Notes: a model not told the origin generated them from the sequence alone. Shown: positions 8,635 through 17,937, numbered from the stretch's first letter. The stretch is 64,000 nt of DNA from Bacteroidales bacterium H3 (GCA_001701135.1 DAAN01000030.1:248001-312000), one strand, 5' to 3'. Made by a program: numbers and translations.

Positions 8635-9494
8635 TTGCCAAGCGTGGGTAGTTTGTGAAACCAGTCGATGAAGAGCTGACGCCAACGGCGACACTCTTCA
8701 GTGCCCTTTGTGTCCGAGGCGCCGAATCCGTGGCCGCCGGTGGCAAACCGGTGATATTCATGAACGATGCCTTGAGCGGTGAGCGCCGAATCGAGCAACT
8801 CGGAGTTGCGGCACTCCACCACGGGGTCATCCTGGCAATTTACAAGGAACACGGGCACGCAGTCGGCAGGCACATGTTTTTCCAATGATAGCGAATCGCG
8901 CATCTGCCGGTTACCGGCGCGGTTGTCGCCCAGCAATGCCCGTCGTGAACGACCATGCGTACACTCATCCGACATACTCACCACCGGATAGACCGGAACT
9001 ACAAAAGCCGGCCTGTCATCTCTGTCAAAAAATTCCGCACCCGACATAACCAGATGTCCGCCGGCCGAAAACCCCATTGCTCCAACGCTGTCGGGATTCA
9101 CGCCATAATCTCCGGCATGGGCACGGACATAGCGGAGAGCCTGCCGCAAATCATCCTGCGGGTCGGGATAACGGTTGCCACGTGCCAACAGCCGATAATG
9201 TGTAATAAACGCAGGTATACCTGCCACACGGTATTTGAGCACAAAAGCCGCGATTCCGTTACGGTTGAGCCATTCAGCCACGGCGTGCCCCTCGGTCTCC
9301 ATATCATGCCAGAAATAGCTGCCGCCGGGACATACTATCACAGCCGGCGCATCCTTCTCTTTTGCCGGATAAGGGAAAAGCTGCACTTTGCAGTGCCCGA
9401 TGCTGTCGCGCCATATGTCAACAGGCTCCATTGCACGGGAAGCAAACGAAACAAGAATTATAATAACTAACAACAATCTTATCATAGGCATCAT
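8631..9494 (-). CDS. Exported alpha/beta hydrolase (BD-FAE/acetylxylan-esterase-like)
   Basis: A 287-residue protein with an N-terminal hydrophobic segment (about residues 4-17), then an alpha/beta-hydrolase fold. The oxyanion region VCPGGSYFW, the nucleophile elbow G-F-S-A-G-G-H and a terminal GGHGFG His are visible. Relatives are esterases of the BD-FAE/xylan-esterase type. The start used is the ATG at 9494, one base after the stop of the FAD enzyme gene; a TTG further upstream is less likely. It is embedded in the polyene operon, so it could remove or transfer an acyl or aryl ester on the product outside the cytoplasm, but it may equally be a general carbohydrate esterase. Confidence 0.8.
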   Translation of the reverse strand: MMPMIRLLLVIIILVSFASRAMEPVDIWRDSIGHCKVQLFPYPAKEKDAPAVIVCPGGSYFWHDMETEGHAVAEWLNRNGIAAFVLKYRVAGIPAFITHYRLLARGNRYPDPQDDLRQALRYVRAHAGDYGVNPDSVGAMGFSAGGHLVMSGAEFFDRDDRPAFVVPVYPVVSMSDECTHGRSRRALLGDNRAGNRQMRDSLSLEKHVPADCVPVFLVNCQDDPVVECRNSELLDSALTAQGIVHEYHRFATGGHGFGASDTKGTEECRRWRQLFIDWFHKLPTLGK

Positions 9495-9495
9495 T

Positions 9496-11010
9496 TCATC
9501 GCACAATTGAACTTTTAGACAAATCTTCTTCGTTCAATCTGTCAATTACATAATTCTGCCCGAGTATCGCTTCTGCAGTGAGAATAGCGGTAAGAGGCAC
9601 GCCGCAGAATCCGTGCAGATTATTGTTCTGCCCTGTGAGAAAGAGATTGCGCACCTTGGTTACCACAGGCACCTGCGACATCGCTATATTGTTGCAATCT
9701 TTACTGAACCCGCTGATACACCCCTCTTTCGAGCCATAGAAATCACGGATGGTCAACGGTGACGCCCCTTCAATCGAATCTATGGCGTTACCGATGCCCG
9801 GGTGCATCTTTTCAAGACAGCGCATAATATCGGCGATGCGCTCCTCTTTCCATGCCGCGTAATCGGGTCCACGGTGCCTCCATGATGTCTCCGCCCAGCG
9901 CGCAGTTTCTTCCCATAGCATGGGGGCGGTGACAAGCCCGGTTGAGGCTGAAGCCTCTTGCCTGAGAGACGGGGGCGTCATAAACAGGAAACCCAAAGGC
10001 CACTGTCGGTGTCTCTGATTGAAACGCCATATATCGTCGTAACGCGTCATGAAATACTCGCTGCACGGTATATAAGGGAACGCACCCTTGCGGAATTTCA
10101 GATAGAGCGAGAACGCGGAATAAGACACCGGGAGGGAATTGAGCCTCCCGCGATATGCCGGTGTCAGACCTCCCCCGCGCATCAGAGGGAACAATGCGCA
10201 AGGATGGATGGCCGAGATATAATAATCGGCATGATACTCCCGTCCCGATGCTGTCCGTACCAATGTCACATTACGGTCGGATACCTGAATGTCGGTGACG
10301 GCATCGGCCGCCGTCACATCGCCTCCATTCTCTCTGATTACCCTCACAAGCTCGTTGGCAAACCGCACGCTCCCTCCGGCAAACCGGCTCTGCCCCTGAA
10401 GATAGAGTACGCTGATTATCGCATGGACATAAGCGGGAGTCATGCCGCCGCAACCTCCGTAGAGAGGATTAGTGTAGGCAAGGATGGCACGGAGGCGCCT
10501 GTCACAGACATATCGCGCTATAAACGCGTCGGCTGCCATGGTGAATTCAGACGAATGAATATTGACATAACTTTCAGAACGGCGCAGCTTCAACAGCGGC
10601 ACCTCATCGGCAAGCCGGTGGATTGCCTCGACATAATCCGCTATGCCCTTTCGCTCTGCGGGAAATTCGTGCGCAAGCGACTCAGTGAAAGCGTCTCGTC
10701 CCGACGGAAGTTCATACATCCGGCTATCCTCGGCAAAGTAGAGCCTGTCGGCACAGTTTCCGTCAATATCAGCAATATCAGCCCTTAAGCCTAAATATTC
10801 GCACAGACGGCGCACACATCCACCCGGCCGCATGCCGGCGATGATATGCATGCCAGTGTCAAACGTTTCGCCCCACCGACTGAAGCTCTGCAACCCACCG
10901 CCGGGAGTGGCATTCTTTTCAAGCACAGCGACGTGGATGCCCTCCTTTGCAAGGATTGCACCGGTAAAAAGGCCACCGAGGCCGCCTCCGATTATCACTG
11001 CACTCTTCAT
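9496..11010 (-). CDS. CrtI-like FAD-dependent oxidoreductase (copy 2)
   Basis: A 504-residue flavoprotein of the phytoene desaturase/retinol saturase superfamily. It starts with MKSAVIIGGGLGGL (dinucleotide-binding GxGxxG), followed by LEKNATPGGGLQSF. The C-terminal FAD motif is LFLTGQNNNLHGFCGVPL. The ATG at 11010 overlaps the stop of the preceding gene as ATGA, which fixes the start; a longer frame was rejected. It is a paralogue of the neighbouring gene at 11007-12527. Such enzymes desaturate, saturate or isomerise conjugated chains, so a role in tuning the polyene is plausible, but the substrate is unknown. Confidence 0.85.
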   Translation of the reverse strand: MKSAVIIGGGLGGLFTGAILAKEGIHVAVLEKNATPGGGLQSFSRWGETFDTGMHIIAGMRPGGCVRRLCEYLGLRADIADIDGNCADRLYFAEDSRMYELPSGRDAFTESLAHEFPAERKGIADYVEAIHRLADEVPLLKLRRSESYVNIHSSEFTMAADAFIARYVCDRRLRAILAYTNPLYGGCGGMTPAYVHAIISVLYLQGQSRFAGGSVRFANELVRVIRENGGDVTAADAVTDIQVSDRNVTLVRTASGREYHADYYISAIHPCALFPLMRGGGLTPAYRGRLNSLPVSYSAFSLYLKFRKGAFPYIPCSEYFMTRYDDIWRFNQRHRQWPLGFLFMTPPSLRQEASASTGLVTAPMLWEETARWAETSWRHRGPDYAAWKEERIADIMRCLEKMHPGIGNAIDSIEGASPLTIRDFYGSKEGCISGFSKDCNNIAMSQVPVVTKVRNLFLTGQNNNLHGFCGVPLTAILTAEAILGQNYVIDRLNEEDLSKSSIVR

Positions 11011-12527
11011 TCGTCGGTCTGTAACAGCTGTTGGTAAATGGTTTTGGCCGGTATCAGTTCGGAACATGTGACGATAGCCCCTACCAACACACCCAATATG
11101 CCGTGTGAATTGATATTCTGACCCGTCTGAAACAGATTCGGCACCCGCGTGCGGGCTGTTATTCGCGATGCGCTGCCGGTGTTAACATCACGGGCCACAC
11201 CATACATTCCACCCTCCACTGTTCCCGTGTAATCACGATATGTAAGGGGTGTGGAGGTCGAATAGCTCTCAATGCAACCGTGTAACGAAGGGAAATCGCG
11301 GTAGAGCTGATCGAGCAGCTTATCAGCTTTCAGTCGTTTGAATTCCTGATATTCCTCGCCGCGACACCCCACTGTGGTGTCAGCCCATGGCCTCACGTCG
11401 TCGAAATTCATATATGAGAGCACCACGGCGCTGTGGGCAAAACGCGGATGCGGAGCGTGGCACATGTGCATGTACAGATAACCGCGGGGCCAGGTATCTT
11501 CTGTATAGGTCTCGCACCCCCAGGGTGAATCGCCGAGAAAACGGTAATAATTGTAATTAAGGTACGGCACCGAATCCTCGCGAAATTTCAGATAGAGAGA
11601 GAAGCCGCCCGGAGTCTGCGGTATGGCATTGACGCGCCGCCGCGTCGCAGCGAGGATCAGCGATGTGTCGAGCCAGTTCATGGTGATCTGCGGATGGGCG
11701 TCGGAGATGATGATGTCGCATGGTATCTCGCGTCCGTCGGCTAACCGGGCAGCCACTGCCTTTCCGTCAGCAAAATTCACTTTTATCACTTTGGCACCGG
11801 TAATAATCTTTCCACCCCGGCGCCTGATCGATGCGGCCAACGCATTGGCGATACCGTCGCTGCCACCTGCCACACGATACGCGCTCTGATTGTAGAAATC
11901 CATTATGAACGCATGCATGGAAAACGGAGTGGCATCGCGGCGACCGGCATATAACGGCAGTGTGCCGCAAAGCACATCGGCAAGTTTTCTATCAGTAATA
12001 ATCTCGTCGAGCACATCCCCGATGCTGCGTAACTGATATTCGGGGCTGACCATGCGGTCGGCATCGGCAAACCTCAGCGAATGCAACGGCGAAGCACCCG
12101 CAATCTCCTCAATCAGGGAATAATACCGTTCAAGATTTTCCCGCTGATGCGGGAAGTATTCCGTCATCTGACCGATAAAGCGTTCACGGCCTTTTGCAAA
12201 CCGGTATTCGCGGCCTCCCATAGATATCACATCATATCCGTCGGGCGAAAGTTCATCGAGCTGCACTGAACCGTCCACCTCGAGATAGCGGAGCAACCGG
12301 TGCAGCGTCTGCCCCGGAGCGGCACTGCCGATGAAGTGCATACCGGTCTCGAATTTGGCGCCGTTGCGCCAGAAACATTGCAGACAGCCGCCGATGCGGT
12401 GATGCTGTTCGAGCACGGTCACGGCATAGCCGTTGCGGGCCAGTATGCTTCCGCATGCCAGTCCGCCAAGGCCGCTCCCCACGATTACAACATGCGGAGC
12501 GCCGGTACCATGTGCCGTTTTACTCAT
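11007..12527 (-). CDS. CrtI-like FAD-dependent oxidoreductase (copy 1)
   Basis: A 506-residue flavoprotein of the same superfamily as its downstream neighbour. It shows VVIVGSGLGGLACGSILARN at about residues 13-32, the LEQHHRIGGCLQCF segment, and the C-terminal motif NLFQTGQNINSHGILGV. The ATG at 12527 overlaps the 3' end of the small exported-protein gene by 8 bases. The order (small exported protein, FAD enzyme, FAD enzyme, hydrolase) is tightly coupled by overlaps. True carotenoid desaturation is unlikely because no phytoene synthase or GGPP synthase gene is nearby; acting on a polyketide-type polyene is the better reading, by inference. Confidence 0.85.
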   Translation of the reverse strand: MSKTAHGTGAPHVVIVGSGLGGLACGSILARNGYAVTVLEQHHRIGGCLQCFWRNGAKFETGMHFIGSAAPGQTLHRLLRYLEVDGSVQLDELSPDGYDVISMGGREYRFAKGRERFIGQMTEYFPHQRENLERYYSLIEEIAGASPLHSLRFADADRMVSPEYQLRSIGDVLDEIITDRKLADVLCGTLPLYAGRRDATPFSMHAFIMDFYNQSAYRVAGGSDGIANALAASIRRRGGKIITGAKVIKVNFADGKAVAARLADGREIPCDIIISDAHPQITMNWLDTSLILAATRRRVNAIPQTPGGFSLYLKFREDSVPYLNYNYYRFLGDSPWGCETYTEDTWPRGYLYMHMCHAPHPRFAHSAVVLSYMNFDDVRPWADTTVGCRGEEYQEFKRLKADKLLDQLYRDFPSLHGCIESYSTSTPLTYRDYTGTVEGGMYGVARDVNTGSASRITARTRVPNLFQTGQNINSHGILGVLVGAIVTCSELIPAKTIYQQLLQTDE

Positions 12528-12933
12528 CAAGCGGTATCAGCTTATATTTAATTTTTCGTTTCTCGTTAATGTATCCGTCGGCACCCGCATCGAGTGCCTG
12601 CATCAGTTCCCTGAGGTCGGAACGCAAAGTGCGTCTGATATACCATTTGTCAAACATCGGTGCCAATTCCTCCAGCTTCACCTTTCCACGTCGTGTGTCA
12701 TAGGTAAAACCGAAAGCGGTGATTCCGAATTCGTTGAATATGCAGCCTCGCACCTCTGTGGAGTCATTGCGGAGCAGACACATTCCGCTCACGGCGCCAC
12801 GGGGCATCTCGATCATCGCACGGCAACGCACAGTCTGCCCGGCCGAATCAGGATAGAATCGTTCCGCCGCATTGACAGCACTTACCGCTACAAGTGCGAA
12901 AGCCACACTAATCAATTTCAAAAACCGAAGCAT
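12520..12933 (-). CDS. Small exported protein of the polyene cluster, unknown function
   Basis: A 137-residue protein with a clear signal peptide (MLRFLKLISVAFALVAVSAVNAAE), no lipobox cysteine and a mixed beta-rich mature part. Two cysteines (in VRCRAM and GMCLLRN) could form a disulfide. It starts inside the end of the LolA-like gene (26-base overlap) and ends inside the first FAD enzyme gene. Position next to a LolA-like carrier suggests a periplasmic partner for moving the lipid product to the outer membrane, similar in place to the DUF3261/LolB-like proteins of other APE clusters. I do not recognise the family with certainty. Confidence 0.7.
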   Translation of the reverse strand: MLRFLKLISVAFALVAVSAVNAAERFYPDSAGQTVRCRAMIEMPRGAVSGMCLLRNDSTEVRGCIFNEFGITAFGFTYDTRRGKVKLEELAPMFDKWYIRRTLRSDLRELMQALDAGADGYINEKRKIKYKLIPLDE

Positions 12934-13531
12934 CAATGGGAATATTACTCTTTATATTCGTCAGCTCTATCACGGTGCGGTCACCTTTCGGCTCAATCAT
13001 CTCAACCTGCGTGACCCTTTGGGTCGTCCGGTCGAAACGGAGCACAACCGAGCGGAACATCTGTTTCAAGGTGCCTTTGCGGGGAGTGAGTGTGACAATC
13101 CACACAGCAGCGTCGCCGGTGACTGCCGCCGTGAAATCCCGAGAGTCGGCGAGACACTTCCCCACCACGGTATTCATCATCACACGCACAATTTCACGGA
13201 ACATTTTGTTGCGGTCGACATCGATTGCGTCGGTGCGCGAACCACTTTTTATTGTGATTTTGTTGCCGTTGAGAAGGAAAGAGTATCTGTAAGGTTTCAG
13301 ATATTCCCAGCGAAGCCGATCGGGGCTTTGATAATACATTCGGCCTGTCGAAACCACCTTCTCATTGAGCATCCTCACACTCTTTGTCTGCGTGAAATCG
13401 CACTGCATGGAGGTGATCCGACCGCATGCGGCGGAAATCTGCGAGAGCACTTCGCTCTGTGTCAACGGCTTGGCCGCGGCCACCGTCAAAGGTAGCAATG
13501 CCAGCGCAATATACAGCATTATCTTTTTCAT
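12908..13531 (-). CDS. LolA-like outer-membrane lipoprotein carrier
   Basis: A 207-residue periplasmic protein with signal peptide MKKIMLYIALALLPLTVAAA and the LolA fold signature: Q-C-D-F-T-Q-T-K near residue 45, then the GRMYYQSPDRLRWEY strand region and the C-terminal TNIKSNIPIDASVF. In APE clusters a dedicated LolA homologue carries the lipid-linked product or a cluster lipoprotein across the periplasm. The ATG at 13531 lies 4 bases after the stop of the ketosynthase gene; a GTG five codons earlier is possible. The housekeeping lolA is expected elsewhere next to ftsK, so this copy is probably pathway-specific. Confidence 0.85.
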   Translation of the reverse strand: MKKIMLYIALALLPLTVAAAKPLTQSEVLSQISAACGRITSMQCDFTQTKSVRMLNEKVVSTGRMYYQSPDRLRWEYLKPYRYSFLLNGNKITIKSGSRTDAIDVDRNKMFREIVRVMMNTVVGKCLADSRDFTAAVTGDAAVWIVTLTPRKGTLKQMFRSVVLRFDRTTQRVTQVEMIEPKGDRTVIELTNIKSNIPIDASVFEID

Positions 13532-13535
13532 AACA

Positions 13536-15299
13536 TCATTCTTCACTAATCACAAACGACTGCGAGAACACCTCGTCGGGGAGTTCCACATCCAATTTCT
13601 TTTCATCGATCAACGAGCGGAACAGCGGTGTGCACTCCTCGTGGATGCCCACCAGCACATTACGCGCCTCGCCACCGCGGATAAGCCGTTGAGCCAGTTT
13701 CACGGCATCGCGGGCCGACTCTGCACCGTTGGAAATCGTCATATTATATCCGTGACATTTCAGACGGATGGCTATGTTGCCCGCGATAGTATTGTGAGTG
13801 CTCTGCATAAATAGCGTAGGGCTCACACTCTCCCCCGCATCTGCTATCATCTCGCGAAGTATCTGCTCGCTGTTGGCCATACAGCCGTAGACCGTAGCCG
13901 AAATGATCGCGTCGGGTTTCTCCAGCCCGGCTTGTTCAAGCGCTTCAAAGGATGTGAGCAACGACGCTTTCATCAGTTGCCCCATACGCCTGGTGTCCCG
14001 CGGATTCAGGTACTTGCCGAGCCTCTGCAGTTCATCGGCGCAACGCACAAAAGCCGGGGTGCCGACTTTGAGTTTCGTTCCGCGGTTGATGACAGGCAGG
14101 TGTCCGGCTTCCCTCTTGGAAAAAATCAGAGATGTATCATTTCCTCCGAAACCGAAGGAATTGCTCATTACATTGATTATTCGGGGCGACGGTCCCCCTT
14201 GTGTCGGTTCCACACAATCGGGGTCGGGATTTATGATACCGGGATTCCCCGGCATGAAACCTTCCTTTATGGCCAGCAGCGAAATCACGGCCTCAATCCC
14301 TCCGCACGCACTGGTGGTGTGACCGGTATATGGCTTAGTACTCGACACCGGAGGCAATGCGGCACCAAAAACAGTGCGGAGAGCCGCCGACTCGGAGACA
14401 TCATTGTTAGGTGTGCCTGTGCCGTGGGCATTGATATAGCTGATGTTGTGAGGTTCAAGCTGCGCCATCGCAAGTGCCCGGCGCATGGCCTCCACAGCCC
14501 CCGCGCCCTCGGGCGAAGATGCGGTGGGATGATATGCGTCGCAGGCCACGCCCCATCCGGCCAGCCATCCGAGCACCCCGGCATGACGTCTGCGCGCCGA
14601 ATAATATTTTTCAAGCACTATGTATCCGGCTCCTTCGCCAAGGTTTAGGCCGGCACGGGCTGCATCGAACGGGCGGCTGCGGTGTTCGTCAAGAATCATC
14701 AGTGAGCGGAAGCCGTTGAAATGGAAAAGCGACAGCGCCTCGGTGCCACCCGCCACCACAATGTCAGCCTCGCCATTGCGTATCATCTCTGCTCCCACGG
14801 CTATGGCATTGGCGGCCGACGAACATGCGGTGGAAACGGTGGTATAACTGTCGAAACCGTCCCACGCCGTCCCGGCTATGGCCCGGGTGCATGCCCCGCA
14901 GTCATGTTCCCGCAGAAAATCTTTATCGGGATTCCCGCTGAACAGCATCTTTTCGGTGACATCCATTCCCCCTACGGTTGTGCCGTTGACCAATGCCACA
15001 CGGCATGCGTTGTCGAGCGTTCCGTCAATAGACACGCCTGCCGAATCGAGAGCCTGACGCACCGCGTAGACACCCATCAGAAATGTGCGGCTGTAGGTCT
15101 TTCCGACCGGAAGCCCACATTTCACCGCCAGCTCGTCATTGCTCATATTCACCTCTCCTACAGGAAGATTGTTGTGGAGAGAATGCAGATGACGCATGGT
15201 TCCGACACCGCTGCGGCGGCAACGGATTGAGTCGAAAACTTCTTGGGGAGTGACGCCCGCCGCGCATATTATTCCGGCTCCTGTTATGGCAATCTTCAT
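13536..15299 (-). CDS. Beta-ketoacyl-ACP synthase fused to a C-terminal half-ketosynthase (chain-length-factor-like) domain
   Basis: A 587-residue protein. Residues 1-395 are a complete FabF-type ketosynthase with the Cys-His-His triad: Cys159 in STACSSA, His292 in NAHGTGT, His327 in PYTGHTT. Residues about 405-587 form a second, shorter domain (ISATVYGCMANSEQI, FMQSTHNTIAGNIAIRL, SNGAESARDAV) that resembles the N-terminal thiolase half called Ketoacyl-synt_2, the domain of APE chain-length factors, with Ser/Asn where an active Cys would be. It probably condenses malonyl units on the growing polyene. The gene overlaps the ketosynthase gene before it by 4 bases (ATGA). Confidence 0.88.
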   Translation of the reverse strand: MKIAITGAGIICAAGVTPQEVFDSIRCRRSGVGTMRHLHSLHNNLPVGEVNMSNDELAVKCGLPVGKTYSRTFLMGVYAVRQALDSAGVSIDGTLDNACRVALVNGTTVGGMDVTEKMLFSGNPDKDFLREHDCGACTRAIAGTAWDGFDSYTTVSTACSSAANAIAVGAEMIRNGEADIVVAGGTEALSLFHFNGFRSLMILDEHRSRPFDAARAGLNLGEGAGYIVLEKYYSARRRHAGVLGWLAGWGVACDAYHPTASSPEGAGAVEAMRRALAMAQLEPHNISYINAHGTGTPNNDVSESAALRTVFGAALPPVSSTKPYTGHTTSACGGIEAVISLLAIKEGFMPGNPGIINPDPDCVEPTQGGPSPRIINVMSNSFGFGGNDTSLIFSKREAGHLPVINRGTKLKVGTPAFVRCADELQRLGKYLNPRDTRRMGQLMKASLLTSFEALEQAGLEKPDAIISATVYGCMANSEQILREMIADAGESVSPTLFMQSTHNTIAGNIAIRLKCHGYNMTISNGAESARDAVKLAQRLIRGGEARNVLVGIHEECTPLFRSLIDEKKLDVELPDEVFSQSFVISEE

Positions 15300-17014
15300 A
15301 GTCTGATGATGTTTTTAAGAGTGAGATCGGCGATAAAATCTTCGGTACCGGGGCAGTCGATCCAACCTGTCAGCATGGTATCAATCTGTGAAAATGAGGC
15401 CGTGGCCTCTACAATCTCCTCCATGACATTTTCGTCGCGTTCAGGCAGAATATAGAACGAAGTCTCGCCATGCCAACCGTTACGGATGGCTATTTCACCG
15501 GTGATGATATTGGGGAGCGTGTAGACAAACAACGAAGGGCTGGGGAAAAACTCATCTTCTCCTGCGATAGTCTCGAGATATTTCATGTCGGTGACTACCG
15601 ACGTCGACCGGTTGAACAACAGAGTGCCTCGGCGGTCGCCATTTTCTCCGCGGGGATTCCCTTCGGCTTGCAGCAGCAGTTCCGAAGCTATGAAACCCAG
15701 ACGGCTCAGAGGATCCATCTTATAGAACTTGGGATAATCCGCCACATAAGTTTTGTAGAGCTCAGTAAGAAGTTTCTGCCCTGTCGAGGATGCCGCAACA
15801 GGCTTTCCGTCGAGAATCACCGACTGAGGAGTGATAACTACCCGGTGGGTGGTTTCGATTTGCACTTTTGCAGGGCGCTGACCGCCATCGGAATCGAGCG
15901 AACAGCGGAGGGCTGCGTTACAACCTCCGAACCCCGACAGCAGCTTAAGGAAAGTGCGGCCTGTAGTTGGTCTTGTCGCAGCTGACACTTTCAGCTCGGG
16001 CCACACGCCGATCTCCTCAAACCCCTCTGTGGGTGCCACTCTGCCAAGTCGCAGCAGTCGGGCAGAGATAATCGTTTCAAGCACTCCGCATGCGCCCATT
16101 GTGTGTCCGAAAACACCTTTCAGGGCATTGACCGGCACATCGGTGAGCGATACCGCACCGATAGCCTGTGCCTCCATCTGATCGTTGAACATGGTGGCGG
16201 TGCCATGTGCATTGATAAAAGCAATATCCCGGAAACCGACACCCTCCATGACATCTGAAATCGCCATGGCGAGTCCCGATCCGTCGCGCACGGGAGCGCT
16301 GATGTGCCAGGCATCGTTGCGTATGCTCCCGGCGTCGATGCTGCAGCAATTACCGTCGGGTCTCTCACGCGAAAGCACAACCGTAGCGGCTGCTTCTCCG
16401 AGATTCAGACCGGTGCGCTCGATGTCGAACGGACGGCACCTGCTTCCCGACATTGCTTTAAGCGACTGAAAACCTGACACCACAAATTTTCCCTGCAGAT
16501 CGGCACCGCATACCACTGCATAGTCATAGGTTCCCGCACGGAGCAGCCGGTCGGCAAGGATCAAGGCCGAGAGTCCGGAAATGCATGCATTGCAAACACA
16601 TATAGGTTTGGTGGTGACACCGCACAGCGCCGCAATCCGGGCCGCCGCACTCCCCGGGGAAAGCGTGTCGGCGGCAATGTCGGTGTCCGTCAGATTCTCG
16701 ACGTCGGCTTTGGTCGATGCCAGCACAAAGAGCACCCTGTCTGACGTCACATCAAATCCGGGGTAATTCTCAGCTGCAGCTTCAATAGCGGCATGGGCCG
16801 AGGCTGTCGCCAGCGATTCAAACCGGGTGAGTCCGTCAGCCGCGATCCTCTCCCATTGCCCGGCAGTGAAAAGCGAAGCCACGAAAGGTTCGGGCAAACC
16901 GAAAGCGTCTTCGTAAAGCCGCAGCTGCGACTCTCCGCGCTCCACCGCCAGGCAGTTGGCCTCCGTGCCGAAACCGGCCGGTGATATGATATTGTCGGCG
17001 ATAATATAGCTCAT
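15296..17014 (-). CDS. Beta-ketoacyl synthase with degenerate C-terminal half-ketosynthase domain
   Basis: A 572-residue protein related in layout to its neighbour at 13536-15299. The first about 375 residues are a ketosynthase that keeps Cys144 (CNACISG), His270 (NAHGTAT) and His304 (VFGHTMG). The glycine loop LLSGFGGCNAAL near 358-369 closes the domain. About 175 residues follow (FYKMDPLSRLGFIASELLL, TLLFNRSTSVVTD, PSLFVYTLPNIITGEIAIR), again like the start of a chain-length factor. It probably pairs with the neighbouring enzyme. ATGA overlaps with genes on both sides indicate strict co-translation. Confidence 0.87.
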   Translation of the reverse strand: MSYIIADNIISPAGFGTEANCLAVERGESQLRLYEDAFGLPEPFVASLFTAGQWERIAADGLTRFESLATASAHAAIEAAAENYPGFDVTSDRVLFVLASTKADVENLTDTDIAADTLSPGSAAARIAALCGVTTKPICVCNACISGLSALILADRLLRAGTYDYAVVCGADLQGKFVVSGFQSLKAMSGSRCRPFDIERTGLNLGEAAATVVLSRERPDGNCCSIDAGSIRNDAWHISAPVRDGSGLAMAISDVMEGVGFRDIAFINAHGTATMFNDQMEAQAIGAVSLTDVPVNALKGVFGHTMGACGVLETIISARLLRLGRVAPTEGFEEIGVWPELKVSAATRPTTGRTFLKLLSGFGGCNAALRCSLDSDGGQRPAKVQIETTHRVVITPQSVILDGKPVAASSTGQKLLTELYKTYVADYPKFYKMDPLSRLGFIASELLLQAEGNPRGENGDRRGTLLFNRSTSVVTDMKYLETIAGEDEFFPSPSLFVYTLPNIITGEIAIRNGWHGETSFYILPERDENVMEEIVEATASFSQIDTMLTGWIDCPGTEDFIADLTLKNIIRL

Positions 17015-17442
17015 TGCAATTCGTCAATTACACCCATGCGCTCCTTCCACTGCTGATAAAAGGGGGGATTGTCCCATACAAGCTGATAATCGCGATCCAT
17101 AAACACCTGGATGGTGCGCGCTGTGGCCACAAGAGAGTCGTCGGTCGTGTCGTGTATTTCATAATCAAAGATAATCTTGGCAGCCTCGACAGGCACATAA
17201 AAAATATCTATGCGCGGATGGGAGCCATAGCGCAACGGCTTGTGATACTTGATCTGCATATCCACCAGCGGTGCGAAATATCCATTGTTGAAAATCGTGA
17301 GATATTCAAGTTCATACTCCGCGCCGAATTTCTCGCGGGCATCCTCAAGATAGAGAGGATATGCCCCGTGCCACACCACGTTCATCGAGTCAACCTCGCT
17401 GAACCGCACTTCAAATTCCTTTGATACGGCAAGTTTCTTCAT
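17011..17442 (-). CDS. Hot-dog thioesterase (4-hydroxybenzoyl-CoA thioesterase/YbgC-like)
   Basis: A 143-residue hot-dog protein with the family motif VRFSEVDSMNVVWHGAYP: Asp18 is the usual catalytic acid of the 4HBT family, followed by His25 and the helix LYLEDARE. Members hydrolyse acyl- or aroyl-CoA/ACP thioesters. In APE clusters this gene is thought to release or proofread intermediates. It lies 15 bases after the dehydratase gene and overlaps the next ketosynthase gene by 4 bases. Confidence 0.88.
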   Translation of the reverse strand: MKKLAVSKEFEVRFSEVDSMNVVWHGAYPLYLEDAREKFGAEYELEYLTIFNNGYFAPLVDMQIKYHKPLRYGSHPRIDIFYVPVEAAKIIFDYEIHDTTDDSLVATARTIQVFMDRDYQLVWDNPPFYQQWKERMGVIDELQ

Positions 17443-17457
17443 ATTCGGATAATATCA

Positions 17458-17937
17458 TCATCGTATTTCGGAGGATGCGGCATCTCCGCCATCCAGCGCT
17501 ATTTTGATTTCTGTTTCAGCCACCGGGCCTCTTTCGCCGGTGACTGTGGCCGAGGCCAGCACCATGCCGAACATCTCTTCGACCAGACGCACTTCGGTGG
17601 TAATCGTCTCGCCTGTTTCGGGCAGCCGGTGAATATGAAAATTGCGGATGGCGCCGATGAAACCTACCTGAATGCCCCGCCGGAGTATATAACGGTTGAC
17701 AAACCCGATGCGCGCGGCACAGGTCTGCGCGATATTCTCCATGACCCCCTCGGCCGAGAGGTGCCCGGCTTCGGCAAGCATATTGTCGGCGCGGACCACT
17801 GTTTCGGTGGTGATACCCTCGCTGGAGAAACCGGTCACTGTGTCGACCATCACAAACGGTTCCTGCTGTGGAAGCAATGTGTGAATGTCAATAGCGCGGA
17901 GGCTTTTTTCGTCCGGATTCCAGTCTTGGTGGCTCAT
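17458..17937 (-). CDS. 3-hydroxyacyl-ACP dehydratase (APE-type hot-dog)
   Basis: A 159-residue hot-dog dehydratase expected to remove water from 3-hydroxyacyl-ACP to make each double bond of the polyene. It has the FabZ-like lead LLPQQEPFVMVDTV and the helix region G-H-L-S-A-E-G-V-M-E-N-I-A-Q-T (His59, Glu67), which matches the His/Glu dyad of these enzymes. The classical FPGxPxxPG segment is replaced, as in the ApeI/ApeP-like family. It overlaps the acyltransferase gene before it by 4 bases. Confidence 0.86.
   Translation of the reverse strand: MSHQDWNPDEKSLRAIDIHTLLPQQEPFVMVDTVTGFSSEGITTETVVRADNMLAEAGHLSAEGVMENIAQTCAARIGFVNRYILRRGIQVGFIGAIRNFHIHRLPETGETITTEVRLVEEMFGMVLASATVTGERGPVAETEIKIALDGGDAASSEIR

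Noticed and set aside
9496..12527. Carotenoid biosynthesis (phytoene desaturases)
   Set aside because: The flavoproteins are CrtI-like, but no phytoene synthase, GGPP synthase or cyclase is nearby and they are embedded in a ketosynthase/ACP operon.
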